From assembly GCA_013399695.1 (NCBI GenBank), contig VXAU01004949.1:327606-391605 (forward strand): 64,000 nucleotides of DNA, in the 5' to 3' direction. The DNA is from Formicarius rufipectus. Its lineage: Eukaryota > Chordata > Aves > Passeriformes > Formicariidae. Shown in pieces: positions 1-14,495 of this stretch (position 1 is the first letter of the stretch; each line of letters begins with the position of its first letter). A program made the position numbers and the translations under genes. A model generated the notes under the pieces. That model worked only from the letters and a program-made list of their open reading frames with translations, had not been told where the DNA came from and searched no databases.

Positions 1-3000
1 AAAAAAAAAAGCAGCAACATTGAAACCAGATTTTTCTGCAGATTACAGTACAGCCCCACTGATTTACAGAGAAGGCCATTACAATCACTATGTTCTGTTC
101 CTTAAACTGATCTGCAGTTAAACTGGGATTTCTGTGGAATCATGAAAATCAAAGGGCAGACTCTACTAAAAGTGTTTTGTAGCTGCCTGGTCACGTAGAG
201 TGAACTGCCAAAAATTCGGTATTGGTAATTTTATGTCTCGCTAAAACATGGCTTGCAGAAGTTTTTCACCACTGACAGAGCAAACAGAATAAATTAAGAC
301 AGTCACCACCAGGTCATTGGCACTGTAACTAGGAGATCAGGGAAAACATTTTGAAAATTATCACTATCCTTGCTTCCTGAAGTTTAGAGGGGAAAAAACA
401 CTGTGTGTGCTTGGAAGAAAAACTGGTGGGTAGATCTTTCTTACCTGGAAAGAGAAACTATGGCAGCTTTATAAATGGCCTTGTGACCATCCTCTTTCCA
501 AACCACTGTGGAAAACAGGAAGGAATTACAAATGTTTAAAAATACATGCCTAGCTCACAGTGCCAAATGCCCAACAGCAACAGCATTTAGCTGTCACCTA
601 GACTCCCAAAATGTACAGTGTTGCTGAGTCTGAGGATGACAATGTCTGGCTATGACATATGTATAACACTGAAAGGGAAAAGTAATCCCTTCTTTGTTGC
701 TTTCCATTTTCTTTTATTTATTCTTCCCAGCTAGATACTGGTTTTCTCTCAGTATTTCTCTCCATGTTCTCCTTCAATGAAACAAAAAAGTGTTGGGATT
801 TTTTTGTTTGTTTGTTTTCTTTTTCTCTTGTAGACATAAACCAGGTATCTAACAATTTCCAAAGGACACAGAGAGAGGGGAGAGAACACTGGAAGGTGTG
901 ATTAGCAAAGGTGTCTCAATACCGCCTCTGTTCAGCATGGCCTAGCATGCTGTTGTGTTCCACTCTACTCCTTCCAGTCTTGAATACTGCAAACCCAAAA
1001 CCTTCTTGCCTTCTTATTGGCCCATCACATTCACAGGACTGGGATCCCAGGGGCTCTCCAGAGATTCTGGAGGACAGGAAACCTCTTGCACGAAAAAAAG
1101 GAAAATTGAACTAGAATTCTCAAAACTGAACTATAAGACTCACTACTAGACCTGGTGCTGGAGGCAGACAGGTCCCTCCAGGGATAAACAAGACAAAGAG
1201 CAAGGAGACTTCGTGCCCTTTTAGCATCCTACCAAATGTTGCAAGCAACCTGTGCAAAGATTTTTCCCACACTCAACAAAATTTGGGAAGTGAGCCATTA
1301 ACGGTCAACATGCTTAAAAGGGCAGTCTGAGGAAGAACACAGAGAGCAGGATCAGGAGAGCCCTTCCAGGAGCCACTGCTTCTTCAAAGGTCACTTGCAA
1401 CAAAAACCATGCCATGACAACACTGATTTTTGGTAGAGGTTTCTGAAAGCAAGAACCACATGGAAAAAGAAGTGAGAAACAGAAGTGGGGGACTTTGCAT
1501 CCAAAGAGCACTCACATTCTCACTCTTACAAGTCCTCTTTGATTTACACATTCAACTGCTAGAGAGATTCCAGGGTTTGCTTGTTTCTATTCATTCTTTT
1601 TCATTCAACCCCCCTTAGCTGTTTTCCCTCTTTCTCTCCCCCACTGACAACTATTTCCTTTTCTTTCCTTATCCCCACTGTGTGTTTTCTCTGCCAAAAA
1701 CATTGCCAGTTAACAACACTGCCAAGCAAACAATTTGCTAGAATTTAAAATAATTCAGGGTAAGGAAACTATGATATTTAGCAATAAGATTACAAAAGTC
1801 AGGTTAGAACATATGCCATTTTCTCTATTTAAAAATGAACCAAACAAAAACAAACAAACAAACAAAACTGTAAAACCAGCTTTGGTCAACTCAGAAATTT
1901 CTAGCTGTCACCAAACTGCTTCCACTCTTTTTCACTCTACCCACTTCCACCTTTTATTGCACACCCAATAGCCCACTCACTCCCCAGCCTGCACTTCAGC
2001 CCCATCAGATCTGATACACAATGCTGACTGGAAGCCATTCAGACCCTACTGAGTCAATGGCAAAATCCCATTGGATGTCTATGTGACAATTTGAGTATGC
2101 AACCAGTGAGCAAGGAGGGCCTATGGTGTAGACAGCAACAAGCCCATGCTCCAGCCCCTACACAGGGCAACCAAATTTTCAGTTACGATGATTTCTCAAA
2201 CAAACACTAATTTCACTGCACCTTTTCCACAGACAAGTCAACTTCTTAGTTGTACTATGAAGTAATTAGAATTTAGGGGAGAGATGGAGGGTTGGTTCTC
2301 TTTCAAATAGGAGTTACAATCTGGAATTTTTATTAGTTTAATATAAGATGGTCCTGTGCTCAGGACACTCTTCATATACACACATGCATGAATAGATACG
2401 TATATATCTACACATTTACATATATATTTGTAATTGTACTGTGTACATAAATGTCTAAGAAATTATACTTAAATTTTAAGCACCAAAATCTAGTCCAAGT
2501 CATAGGTAAATTCACCATCTTTTTAAACTCAAAAGGTCCTCTAAGAATCTACATCTACTGCTCCCAACATTATGAACTGTGGCCAAAGTTGGTTGCTTAT
2601 TCCTTGGAAAGGACTCGGGATCTGATGCGGCTGCCCAACTAAGTGTCAGAGAATGAGCTGATCTGAAGCCAGAGTACCTGACTCCTGTTTCAGCCGTCGC
2701 AAATGATGCTGTGCAAATTATACCTTAGAAGGAAAAGGCATTTTGGGAGAAGGAAAAAGAAATATTAGCTATAATTTCCGGGTGGAGAACTTCCACTGTG
2801 CCTGCTTCTAAGCAGTCTTATGTTCTATCCAGATGATATAACTGGAACAGAGATTTAACCAAATGTGACTTTCAGAGTAACGAACTATAGTCACTCCCCA
2901 GTGGCTTCCTCCTACACTGAGATACAGTCAAATACTTTGATCTTTCTTGACAAAGAGATTCCAACCTATGGGCACTAACATCTCACAAACATTGCATTTT

Positions 3001-6000
3001 TGAGCAAGACAAGGACTGCTACAATGCCCTATTCTCAAAAGCACTGAAGTTAGAATAACTGTATATGTTAATATTTTTGCTACTAGTCCCAATTTCCTTA
3101 CATAGCTCTTGTAGTCCCTGGGTGGGACAGTGAGACAAAAGCAATTAAATGGTTGAAGTACAGTTATTTGGCACAACAATAACTTAAAAAATTGATAATC
3201 AGATTCTGACTTTAGTGAGATAATAAAATAATTTGCCAGCTTCTTATTTTACAGCTGTGCCTCTGAGTTTATGTCAGTTCATTTCCCTCTATCATATATT
3301 AACTTCATTCATGCACATATATCCCTCCTTTTCTGCACATACAGAATGAATCTTCATTTTACAGCACCAAAGTCTGTGTACAGGCTGTCTGAATGCCACC
3401 ACTTGGGCCACTCTTTCTGAGCTTGGCAATGGACCATATGCCAGTGATGTCGGCCTGGTAGTCTCTGCCTGGCACAGCAGCTACCACTAGCAAAGCTTTG
3501 TTACTTATCTTTTTCCACCTTGTTATTCTTTGCATAAGCCCATGTTTGAGCTTTCTGCAAAACTCAAAAATACCTTTCCAGCTGAGTTTCAATCTCTAAA
3601 GGTACTGTCTAATGCAACTGGTTATATTCTCCTACCAGCCCCACAACTCACTGTGGCATCAAAACATTTCTACATGCTTCAATTCACTTTCAGTCATGTA
3701 TGTTGGCTTTATCAGATATTATTTGCAAGAATGTTTTGCTACAATAGCTAATATACTACTGAAAAATCCTGGTATGATGACACTGTTGGATACATCACCT
3801 ATGTATGCCAGAGACAGTTTGAAAGAGGTTCCACCTCTGACAATTGATTGATCTTTTGTCAAGTTAGGCTGCGATGTCAGTTACCTTCAATTCTTTTAAA
3901 GAAACTGCCCTGGGTGTAATTGCCGTCACAGTATTTATCAGTAGCTTTTGGGAAGTCAAAATTATTGATTATGTCTTACCTCTGCCCAACAAGACATGAT
4001 CTTCATTTTCTTTGTGAGGAACCACAGAGTCTCAGAAAGGCTAAGAACACAAAAATTGAACTATACCTTTGAAGACAAATAGCTGGGTTTGTGCTTAGCT
4101 GCAGGCTGTCCTTTAGGTTTTCAGAATTCAGTTCAAACACTGTCAAGCTGCAGCCACTTCATTTTAGCCATTATCATAAACGCAACTGACATGGCATGAG
4201 ATTTCCAGACTCTAAGATGTGCACATGAACCTTAAGGACTCAAATTCTAAACATAATCAAAGAAGAGACCAGACCACATTTCACTTCCATGAAAACTTCA
4301 ATTTTCAGTCTGTTCCTCTCTTACAGAGTTTAATTGTGCTCTGACTAGCCAATATAGTGTGCTTTGGAGGAAAGAGCAATATGTTTCTAAGACACCTACT
4401 TCCAATGCCTGAGTTGTTCACACCTGTGAAAATGTTACAGTTCAGTTCATTCTTTATAGTGTCAGCTACAGCCTTTCTGCTAGAACAAGAGACAGTCAAT
4501 ATGGAACTGGAATTGTCTCCCCCAGCAACACTCTTGAGATACAACACTCTGTTCCAACACACACTCTCAACATAGACTCCAAAATGTGATCATACGGCAG
4601 AGATATAATTGTGAGATGACACCAATTATAATAACATGTGAATCTGAAACAAATGGTCAATCTTTCACAATGATAATTGAAATTTAAAACAAAAACAAAA
4701 CACACCAAAACAAACAAACAAAAACCCTACAAAGGTTACCACATTTACAAAAATGACTTAACAAAAATGTCAGCTCAGCATCATTCCACTAAATTCAAAT
4801 GTTATTCAAAAAAAAAAAAAAAAAGCTGCAGTCACTTGGTATTGAGAAGATACCATCTATAACAAATTTTTCCAGATTTCACCAGAGTTTATTTCTCTCA
4901 ACAACTGAGTTATTATTTTAGCTTCATACCCAGGTCATTGTCAGGTTGCTGTTTTAAAATACGATTAAAAAATACCAATAACAAAGATTTTCTGGTTTTG
5001 TAATCAGACACATAAACAAAAAGCAGAGTATAAGACTAGAGATGAAATACAACTGACTAACTGCAATCAGACTTTTCACATATATTGGTCTCACTCAGAA
5101 ACTGTTTAGATACCGCCAAGCATATAACAATGGAAACTGCCATGTGTTTTACATCAAGCACATTACTCACATGGTCTCTCTCAGAGACTAACTCCTCCAA
5201 TATAACAAACCATGCTGTCTCAAGGATGAAGCTTATGTTAGACAGGTTGTGCTGATCCCAGACTGGCAGTTGCAACCTCCTTGAATGCACTAAGGTTCAT
5301 TAGAGCTTTCTGGTCCAAAAGCAGGGTTTGCTTATCCAGCCTGGCTTTCCAGTCCAAAACTACATAACAGGTGTTTTCAAATAATAATCATCTATACACA
5401 GAACTATTCCTGCAGGATAGGAATAGCAGGAAATGCTGTCTGGCAGGGTAGCATTGCATTTATTTGTTAGCTCTGGGAAGTGCTCAGGTAGGAAAGCAGA
5501 GGTTGCTGCTTCTCAACCTAAGCAAAGTTTAGCTATTTGTATAAGGAGGAATCTGTACCTTCTTATAATCCTCGCACAACTTGGCAGAAGCCAAACTCAC
5601 AGGACCTGAAAGAGCAAAAATTCCTGCCTTTAAAAACAAGAAAATTCAGTATGACTCTGCTTTGGCTTCTACTGCTGGTCTCTCTCCTTTTTCAAACAGG
5701 AGAGGGGACACAAGTACCAGCAGGCAGGCCGGAACAATGGACATGGGCAGCCCATGCATCTACCCACAGCAACGTTCCCGTGGGCAGCAAGCAGGCTGCA
5801 CACACAACAAGTGCTGTGTTATTGTCACAGTTATGTTTGGGCTAGACAGGCACTGTGATTTGTCAGACAGCTGCTGAGAAACCCTCTCATGCTAAGGAAA
5901 CCACCAGTTCTAGTGCTGTGCCTCACACCAATGCTGCTGAGCAGATGAGCTCTGCTTTTCTTCTGCAAGGATTTCATGCATTTTCTGAAATTAGACCTTA

Positions 6001-9000
6001 CATTTTTAAGCCCAAAAAGTAGAAAGTAGCTTCACTTCGGTCAATCTTTTTTTTTCCCCAAGTTTTGCTCAAATGCAGCCTGAAGAACTACTGTGAAACA
6101 GTAAAGAGGAGTAATCTGGCTATCTGGTTACACATACACAAATGAACACAAGCATCACTCAGGCTTACAGGAACATATTATCTAGTAAATATATTTTAAA
6201 TAATGAGATTATATAGAGTTATATGATAAATATGCTTTCTTTTATATTGCATCCTTCAACTCAAGGTTTGCATCTGTTCTCAGATACCTAAACTCTCTCC
6301 ATTTATCCAGCTCCAGCAAAGAGCTAAACTACATATGCCCCAACAGTCAGCTACTGGGTGCCTTGAGGTATGTGGGGTTTGGAGACCTATATTGGCATTG
6401 AACAAATCAGTACATCTTCAGAAAAATGTTTCAAAGACATCTGCCTTTTACCTAAATCACACAACCCTCAGCAACAATAATTCTACCTAACTTGCAGGTA
6501 TCTGTGCAATTAAGTTCTGGGATGCAATTATGGGCCTGCTGTCCCTGACCTCAGCAGTGCCCCTGGACACTGACAAGAACCAGGACTGGGTCCATGCTGA
6601 TCAGTATCTCGATCACTGATTTTTAATTAATCCACCTTCTTTAATCAACCTTCTGCAACAGTCACATATATAACTCCTCCTGCATTCTAAAACAGTGAGA
6701 TCACAGAACACAAAATCCCTCATACCATCAAACAAAGACATCCCAAGGCATCGCCTTTCAGCTAGTAGGAACAGACTATTTCTTCTGTAATTGTAAATGC
6801 AGAAATTCACTTTAAAAGTTTCAGTGGGAAGATATATTTTACAGTATGAAGATGCAATTGGCATTGTTATTATTCAGTCTCACAATTTTCAGAAATAAAA
6901 GCTTTCTCTATACTTAATACACTGTAGCAGCAACTGGCTTATTTTTCAGGTAACAGTATTCAGTCAATTCATGGGCATTGAATTTCAAGGTCAGAAAACA
7001 GAAAAACAAAAGCACAAACTAGAGAATTAGCCAAAATGCAATCTATTTCACCCTTTGTTCTGCATCCTCACTGGGTAATGTATCACTCCATATATTTGAA
7101 TTCAATTAAGTTGCTGTGGGAGATTCATGGCTAAACTAGCAGCATCACCTTACACTGACCCATTGCTTTCATATGATTGCATTTCACAAGAAGCAATATA
7201 CAGCTATAGTAACCTCCTCTTGATAACAGCTCAGGGCTTCTGATAGCTCTGTGTTTTAAAGGTCTGTTGATCCTGACTTTAGAAGTAAGTAGCTACCACT
7301 TCTCAGAATGGCAGCAGTTTTAAAATCTGAGGGGAATATTTTCATTACATGAATGTACCAAAATAAACTCCAAAGCTCAGCAGCCATTTTATAAAGGAGT
7401 TCACAGGATGCAGCTGAGAATGCACATTTCTGCTTCTAGAAGCAAAAATTTTAACTTAATCTTGAACAAAGTTCTTTTGATCTCCTAAATGCAGAAGTAG
7501 AGTGTAAGACAAGCTGTCACCAGTAATCCCCATTCACATATTTTTCAGTTTTCCCATTCGGTAGTAGCTAGAAAAAAAGTCTTGTTTACAGAAATATGGT
7601 AACATGGCAATATTAAAATACCAGAAGACAAAAAACCCCTTTGTTACTTAATAATGTATAAACAGTAGTTACACAATTCTCATGTGTACAAGTAGATAAC
7701 GCAGAGCATAAAACATGCAGCGTGTTTACTACAATTTGTTTGTACAGGTGCTGAGTACTAACAACACGTGGCATGATTTTCCTGCTGTTGAACTGAAATT
7801 AATTTTTTTTTTAAAAACGGGGCACTGGTGGCATGAAGACACAACAGTGTATGGCTTCCACTGAAAACACATATAGGTAGGTGTGCCTATGCCACTATCT
7901 GTGTTAATTATCTTTTCTGCTCATCCTCTCTGCTAAATGTATTTGGCGCAGAGATGAGCAGCTTAACAGCCAGAATCCAAAATGAGAGTAGACATCCTGA
8001 ACTGGAAGTTCTCTCCCTGGGTAAAGAATATCCATTGATGTTTGCATTCTGCTTGTGACAAGTCAGCCCAAAATAAAACTGCTTTTTGTGAAAAATATCA
8101 AAGTAATCATTACCAAGAAGTCACAATGGCCAAGCTACTACCACGTATAGTGTTACCAATGCAGGCCATTCACTTTCTATTCCTAAAGAGCAGCATAAAG
8201 ACCATGCTGATCAGAGCACAACACTTAGATGAACACCCAGAGTCAATGCATTTACACACTGCATCACCAAAGTCACTCAGAAACCTCATATGATAAATTG
8301 CCTCTTACACTTACCATAACAGATGCGCGGCTTGTAACTTAACAACTGCTTAACATTTCTCTGCAAATTTAATTTCTAATGGCAGAACACTTGTTGCTCG
8401 AACACTGCCAGAGAAGTTGGGTATAAAACTCCTTGTCCAGCACTAACAATGGCAGCAAATACATTTAGATACACAATGACTCTGTCCCTATTTTACCCAT
8501 TTACTTGAAGTTACTAGCTGATGACACCTGGAACTACTGTCATGCTCTTTTTCCTCTGTCTGGTCCTGATCCTATCAGTAGTTTAGCAGGTGCTCATATT
8601 TCTGCTGCCCCTAGTAAGCAAAGCAAGATTGAGTCTCTCACAGTGCTCACAATTTTAAGTGTGTTGCTTTATCCAAATATACATCAGCCACAGAAGCAAA
8701 TGAACAACTGATGAAAACTTTTCATTTATTCCTAACAATCACTTGTAAGGTCCCCAACCTCATACTTCTCATGATGAAGAATGAACTCTTTTTGTCATCT
8801 TTTTCTTCTCAGCTCTAAGATGTGCTTGTGAGATACACATGGAGATACTTTGGTAATGAAAGAGCATTCTCACACATAAGCACAGCCCTGCAGTCCTTAC
8901 AGAGTTAAACCACTTATCAAAATACTGAATGCCTAGCAGAAACAAATGAGAATATTACCACATTAAGAAGTATGGGCTGAATCCCAAACTACCCATACAA

Positions 9001-12000
9001 AACGTTACTCTGCTCCTGTCTTTATTAACATATTTGACTTTATTAATTTGCAGGCTGGAGCGTTCAACTCAGTTAAACACTGCCCTCTCCTGGAACTGTG
9101 TCACGTTTTTCTACCTCTTAAAATGAAATCTGTTAAGGCTTCTCCAGTCACTATAAATGTCATAATATTTTGTGAAAAATTGCAGTCTGACAATAGAAAA
9201 CCAATGTTCTATAAGGAATATCATGATTTACACAACTTTTGTAATGTATTACTTAGATACTCTACTATTCCCTACTTACAGGTTTTTAACACCATATGGA
9301 ACATGATATTCCTGGATAAATAAATGGTGTATGAATCTGTGCCAACTTTCTAGAGCTTTTAAAGATTGTAGCATTATGAGACAAAAAAACTGTACCAGCT
9401 ACAGAGCTGGTTGTACTGCAGGGCAGTTTTGGACCTTCCACTGTCTCACCTTTGTTTGAATTAATACCCTATTTAAAACAAAACAAAACGAAAATCAAAA
9501 TTACAGTATTTGATGCCCATTACATTTATCTGAAAACTCAAGAACAATATCAAAGACTTGAAAATGACTGATAGAGATTCCACTGAGATTATTTTATTTG
9601 CTACCATCCAGAGAAAACTGACAGCAATTCTTCAAGAGGGAAACTGATAAAATATTTCTAACTACAGAGAGAAGTTACCTCCTGCTTACAATACACAAAG
9701 GATCAAAAGGATCAGATTTAACATTTTTACTTCACTGCTTAGAACCTCCCTTGTGATGAGAAAAGCAGTTTTGCACAACAGCTCTCTTCAGAAGACTAGT
9801 TTATGTTGAAAGCATCGCTATAATGCAAGTAATTTTGGTGGATAGAAAATACAAAGAGAATAAACCAGTTCTAAACACTAACTGCACAGTAAATCCAGCC
9901 TGGAAGACAAGAGCTACTCCCTCCCCACATCTGTGGATACTGGCCAGGCTGCCCACTCACTCAGATACACACTGACTCTTATTACTTCGGCTCAAAAGAA
10001 ACGAGGCTGGGATCATCTATAACTCTGCTTGCTTCTGCTCTTTTCCACTAGTAAGTTGCCAGTGTATTTGCCATCTACCAAGAGCAGTAAACAGAGAAAA
10101 GACATGGTAACCTCAACAGAAAAGGTCAGGGATGACCCTGGGCTGATTACTGCAGTCTGTCTGATTTGAAAGCCATGAAAGCTGTTGAGTTAGCCTGTCC
10201 TCCACCTCAGTGGGGCTAGTTGCATTCTTCTCTGCTAATCTGTTGGTGTGCTAGGGAGTTTCCTACTCCCACATCTATCAAGCAGAAATAAGTCATCTCC
10301 TCCTTGGGAAACTACTAAATCTATTCACCATCAGGCAATAAAATTACTTAAATAATTATAAATCATCATAATAATTTCAGATTATTATCCTGGTTTGACT
10401 TTTTTGTTTTTTTCATTACTCAGACACCATTTCAAACACACCCATCAGTCTCTGGATCTCTCTTTGGATCTCTCTTCCTCTCTCTCCTGCACTGGCTGTG
10501 CTGCCCAGAAGCTGAGACAGTCAAGTGAATCACCTTCACACGCTGTCTAGGTCTCTGCTGGAGGTACACGATGAATCATACAGCTGCGCTGATGGGCACC
10601 ACTACCACCACAGCAATCTCTGCCCCAAGGAGGTCACAAAAAGTTCAAGCAATCTCATGTTCTTCCTCACCATCTTCTCTCCTCTGTATTGCCTAACACT
10701 GCCACAGAATCTGTGGATTTTCACTTTTTGAACTGGTTAGTGAAGGCATGGCTACCTTATAGATGACTGTACCTTACTGACAGCTTGATTATCTTTTCCC
10801 TTACTATTTTAGAGTTCTAAGCTATAGACAAGGAACTAAAAGAACCCATAGGGCAAAGAGTGAAGAATGTACTTGAGAAAGATTAGGATTTTCTTGCATG
10901 AATAAATGCAAAAGTAGTTTGTGCTGCTCCTTAAGTCAGCTATTTCACAGGAATTCACAAATCATATGCTACTAGACACCATAACTGAGAGAAGCTCCAT
11001 CCCTGAAGTTTACGACTCTCTGACTCAAGAATAAAATATCAATGTGGTCATTTATGAAGATACCAGATGTACAGCATTAGTCTGTTCTAGATGAGATAAA
11101 TACTTCAGTACAGAAATCAATTCTAACTCTATTTTATAAAGAATGTGTACTGTGAAATCACTAATGCCACCAAAACCCTCTAGTTGCCTATAAACCGTCT
11201 GGATACAACTAAAGAGCTCAAAATCATTGTTTACAATAGAAATAAAATGCATTTTACCTTTCCTTCTGGACATTATACATAGATTAAATAGAGCAGTTTG
11301 ATAATCTTCCCACGTCTAATCCAGGATATCTGGTGTATAAGAAATTAACTAAATAAACGCTGTGATCTTCCAATTACTCAGGTTTATTTCTGCTTTCTTT
11401 TTAAAGTTCTACAACACTGATGCTGAACAGGAGGGGAATAGAGTCCCCACATCAGAATCTAGACTGCTGCAACTACAGGAGTGAGCAAAAGGGGCAGCAG
11501 GCTTTTTTCCGAAAATAAACAAGTGTAGAATTTGCAGCCTTTAAGAATCTTTGTCTTTGAGAATATCTAACACAGCACTTTTTTCCCCATTTCAAAGACT
11601 GAATGAAATCCAAAGATTTTATAAGTGCAAGAAAAAGCTAGTTATAAAAATAACAATGCATTCTTGATTATAGTTTTGGTTTTCCTATTGGCTTTACTAT
11701 TGCCTCAATGGAAAAGCCACACACAAATTGTGAGTATTCTGCAAGCTACACAGAAAACATCTCTATATTGGAACAAATCAAAATCTTGACAATGTAGTTG
11801 CATGAGATTATATATCTGTACAATATACCACACTTTAAGTTTCTATGTCATGAATTACATATAAATCTTTTTATAAGTTAAAAAAATACAGAATGCAATA
11901 AAGACAAATCAGGCTATAAACAAGGAAACCAGAAGCTAAGCAAGGAAAAGAAAAAACAAAACAAAACAAAAACACACAAAAAAACCCCAAAACAACAACA

Positions 12001-12740
12001 CAGAAACAAAAACAAAACCAAAAAAAAAACTGAGTTTCAAAACCAGGGAAAAAGTCCCAACTTTTAGTGATTTAGTATATTTATGTGATTTATATATTTA
12101 GTGATTAGTATAAAACTCCCTAGTTTTATTCAGTCATGCAGTCTCAATCTAAAAATAGAGGTGAACATCTGCATTGTTATTAAAAAAGTTGTGCATGCAA
12201 GTGTTCTCCTTCTTTTACTGAAATTGAGAGATGTCCTGAAGGATTTGACAGCAGTCCTTCAGACATCTTACAGTAAAATTAAACCTACTATACCATATCT
12301 AAACTCCACAGCAGAAGTCTGTACACTATTCCTGCAGTAAATAATAGACCAGAGCTGGCTCTTGATAAAGGCTCCCAGGCAGTACACTACCAGACAAAAG
12401 AATAGAACTAAATTAAAGATTTCAAAGTACTAAAATGAATACAATGGTAATACAATTGAAGCCACAGATATTTCAGGAAATATACTCCCTGTAAAGTCCA
12501 CCATAATTAAAAAAGAACTTGGCAGGCAAAGGAGGCTTTGGCAAAGTTCTCAATATCTCTTATGCTCCAGCTTCAGTCATACAATATGCTACATTTACAC
12601 AAAGCAGAAGCTCACAACAGTAATCATGTGATTAGACTGGTGATTAGTGTAACAGGCAGCTTAAACTAAAACACTACTCAAGAAAACAAATCCAGCCTGA
12701 AAAGTCCAGAGCTGGAAACTACAAAGAAAATCTATGGTAC
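1..12740. other. ARHGEF28 intronic sequence, no exon recognised
   Basis: This AT-rich stretch lies downstream, in the direction of the gene, of the last ARHGEF28 exon I can identify. I compared both strands with the next expected parts of ARHGEF28: the acidic linker, then the long serine-rich exon before the C1 and DH/PH domains. No match was found. Small open frames of 60-100 codons occur but lack splice context or similarity. A-rich tracts lie near 4681-4826 and 11950-12030. The following exons are probably past the left edge or too diverged to see by eye. Confidence 0.5.
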
Positions 12741-12921
12741 CTGGTAAAGAAGAGGTCTGTCCCAGAAGTATTTTATGAAGAGCTCAATGTCCAACTCCAG
12801 CAAGTGCTGTGCAGTGTGGCTGAATGTCAGCATCAGAGCTCCTGATCAATGAACAAATTGCATGCAGGCACTGCTGTGGATCTCTGCTCTTGAAATATCA
12901 AGCGAGTGACTGCCCTGGAAG
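12741..12921 (-). CDS. ARHGEF28: ARHGEF28 coding exon with in-frame TGA
   Basis: The exon encodes part of the N-terminal region of ARHGEF28 (RGNEF/p190RhoGEF), a RhoA exchange factor of focal adhesions that also binds RNA. On the minus strand it follows an acceptor ending in ATATCAG and stops before the donor GTACCA. It is 181 nt, entering at phase 2 and leaving at phase 0. The split codon with the upstream exon gives Asn-Phe-Gln-Gly, as in the human protein. The later part reads HTAQHLLELDIELFIKYFWD, nearly the human HTAEHLLEADIKLFRKYFWD. Codon 25 of the exon (12846-12848) is TGA where human has a serine in the Ile-His-Ser-Ser stretch. The alignment continues on both sides of the stop, so this is the true frame. 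The stop may be an inactivating mutation, a polymorphism or a base error. Confidence 0.78.
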
Positions 12922-14136
12922 CTGATATGACACACTCTTTAAACCAAAGCTCTGTGTAGAGGTAGAAGCAAAGCATGGCCGCAGAGAACATCCTGCTTGC
13001 CTTCAGCACAACCCGTCAGTACTCCAACACATCTGCTGTGAAAAACAGAGGCAGAAAATCTGAAACATCCATTGAAAACACATCCAGACAAACAAATACT
13101 TACCAATGACTAATTCTAGCTATTAACTGGGAAAAAACAATGTTAGCTCTAGATGATTACTCACTAGTAGAAGAGCCAGAAAGAGCAAGACACGACAATA
13201 TTTTTTTTTTCTCCTTGTTGCTGTAAATGAGCAATAGTACCTCTTCCTGTTAATGTTGCCATATGTAGCAGTAGGACACAACTGGCAGCTAGCAGATTCG
13301 TTATCTCACAACAGTGAAAACCAGAAAGTGTCTCAAGGGAATACAGCATTGTTCAGACTTTACATAAATGAGATAGTAATAACATAATGTACCATGTTGT
13401 ACTTTTTTTCAAGTACATTTCTGGCTGCATGAAGCCAGAACTGAAGGAGACACAAACCAAAATAAAAATGTAACGCAATTCTTGCCTATCTCTATTTGCA
13501 GAGAAAGCCAAGAGTAAGAAGGCTTGTTAGATTCTGAACATTTGATATGCCAAGACACATACATGCACACATCCCACACAGCTCCTCAGAACTGTACAAA
13601 GGGAACTCTAGATGGCTAAAAGGTGCGAGAAAGCACGTGTCCTTTCAGTCATTAGTCAGTGTGGCAGTTATCTGGAAAAGAGAGTGTTAACTGCAGCACT
13701 GACTTTGTTGCTGATTTTCTCTTATTTGTTCAAACTTGAGCTTTACAGAGATCACAGACTGCTATGGTTTTATGAAAGTCAAGTTCTATGGTTGTTTTTT
13801 TTATAACAAATATTTCTATATGTATGTACATTAAGGAATGTCTTTTCTTGTTTGTAATGTGTCAGGATTCAGCTGCAATAGTGCTGGGAGAGGGACCTGA
13901 TGGTGCAGGTGGACCTTTGTCATTTAACTGACTATTAATTGACTTGCTAATGTAATGAAGGATGCAAATAATAAAGTTTCTTTAATTGTAAATACAAGTT
14001 TACCACCTAAAATTAAAATACTGGCAAAAAGCAGCAAAACCCATCACCAAATAGGCAACTCTTTCAAGATAAACAGTATTCCCCACATTCCCTAACAGAC
14101 AGATTCTCAGAGGAAGCAGCAAACCATTATACTCAC
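12922..14136. other. ARHGEF28 intron
   Basis: This 1.2-kb intron sits between two assigned ARHGEF28 exons. It has a GTGAGT donor at its upstream end (14131-14136 on the plus strand) and an ATATCAG acceptor at its downstream end. I see no other gene and no recognisable mobile element in it. Confidence 0.6.
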
Positions 14137-14247
14137 TTTGTGAAGGCTTCAACATGTTTGGAGTGTCCATGTTGTAAAGTCAGATCTAATGGTGTTGCTC
14201 CCTCCTCATTGATAAAACCAATACTGAGGACCCTCCAGGCTGGGCTG
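14137..14247 (-). CDS. ARHGEF28: ARHGEF28 coding exon (NEEGATPLDL)
   Basis: This 111-nt exon enters and leaves at phase 2. It encodes NEEGATPLDLTLQHGHSKHV, which aligns with human ARHGEF28 NEEGATPLDLALREGHSKLV, the ankyrin-like segment near the N-terminus. The acceptor on the minus strand is TTCCTGTTCTTAG, a good pyrimidine tract, and the donor is GTGAGT. Its terminal AA joins the C of the next exon to make Asn, exactly as in the human Thr-Asn-Phe-Gln-Gly. The first 13 residues diverge from human. This is the clearest evidence that the left 49 kb is ARHGEF28. Confidence 0.8.
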
Positions 14248-14495
14248 CTAAGAACAGGAAAAGCTTAAGCAAACTCAACTTCATCACTAGGTGGAGAAGA
14301 GTTTATTTATGTTTAGGCTCTAAGAGAACACAGTAGAAAAACCAAAATCATCAGTAACATATCCCAGTGTTTTATTTGCTAGGAAGCATGAAAATACATT
14401 TGTTATTATCTGCAGAAATATCACAGCTCAAGTTCAGACCTACAAAATTACTTCAGCAGACTTTTAGACTTTCATGGAAATCAACACTTAGATAC

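Noticed and set aside
3359..3592. 77-codon minus-strand frame with protein-like composition
   Set aside because: No match to the next ARHGEF28 residues or to a family I know. It could be an old repeat, but the evidence is insufficient.
5537..5877. Overlapping plus-strand frames with a hydrophobic stretch resembling a signal peptide
   Set aside because: No upstream promoter or exon context and no homology. The two frames overlap out of phase, and the hydrophobic run is short.
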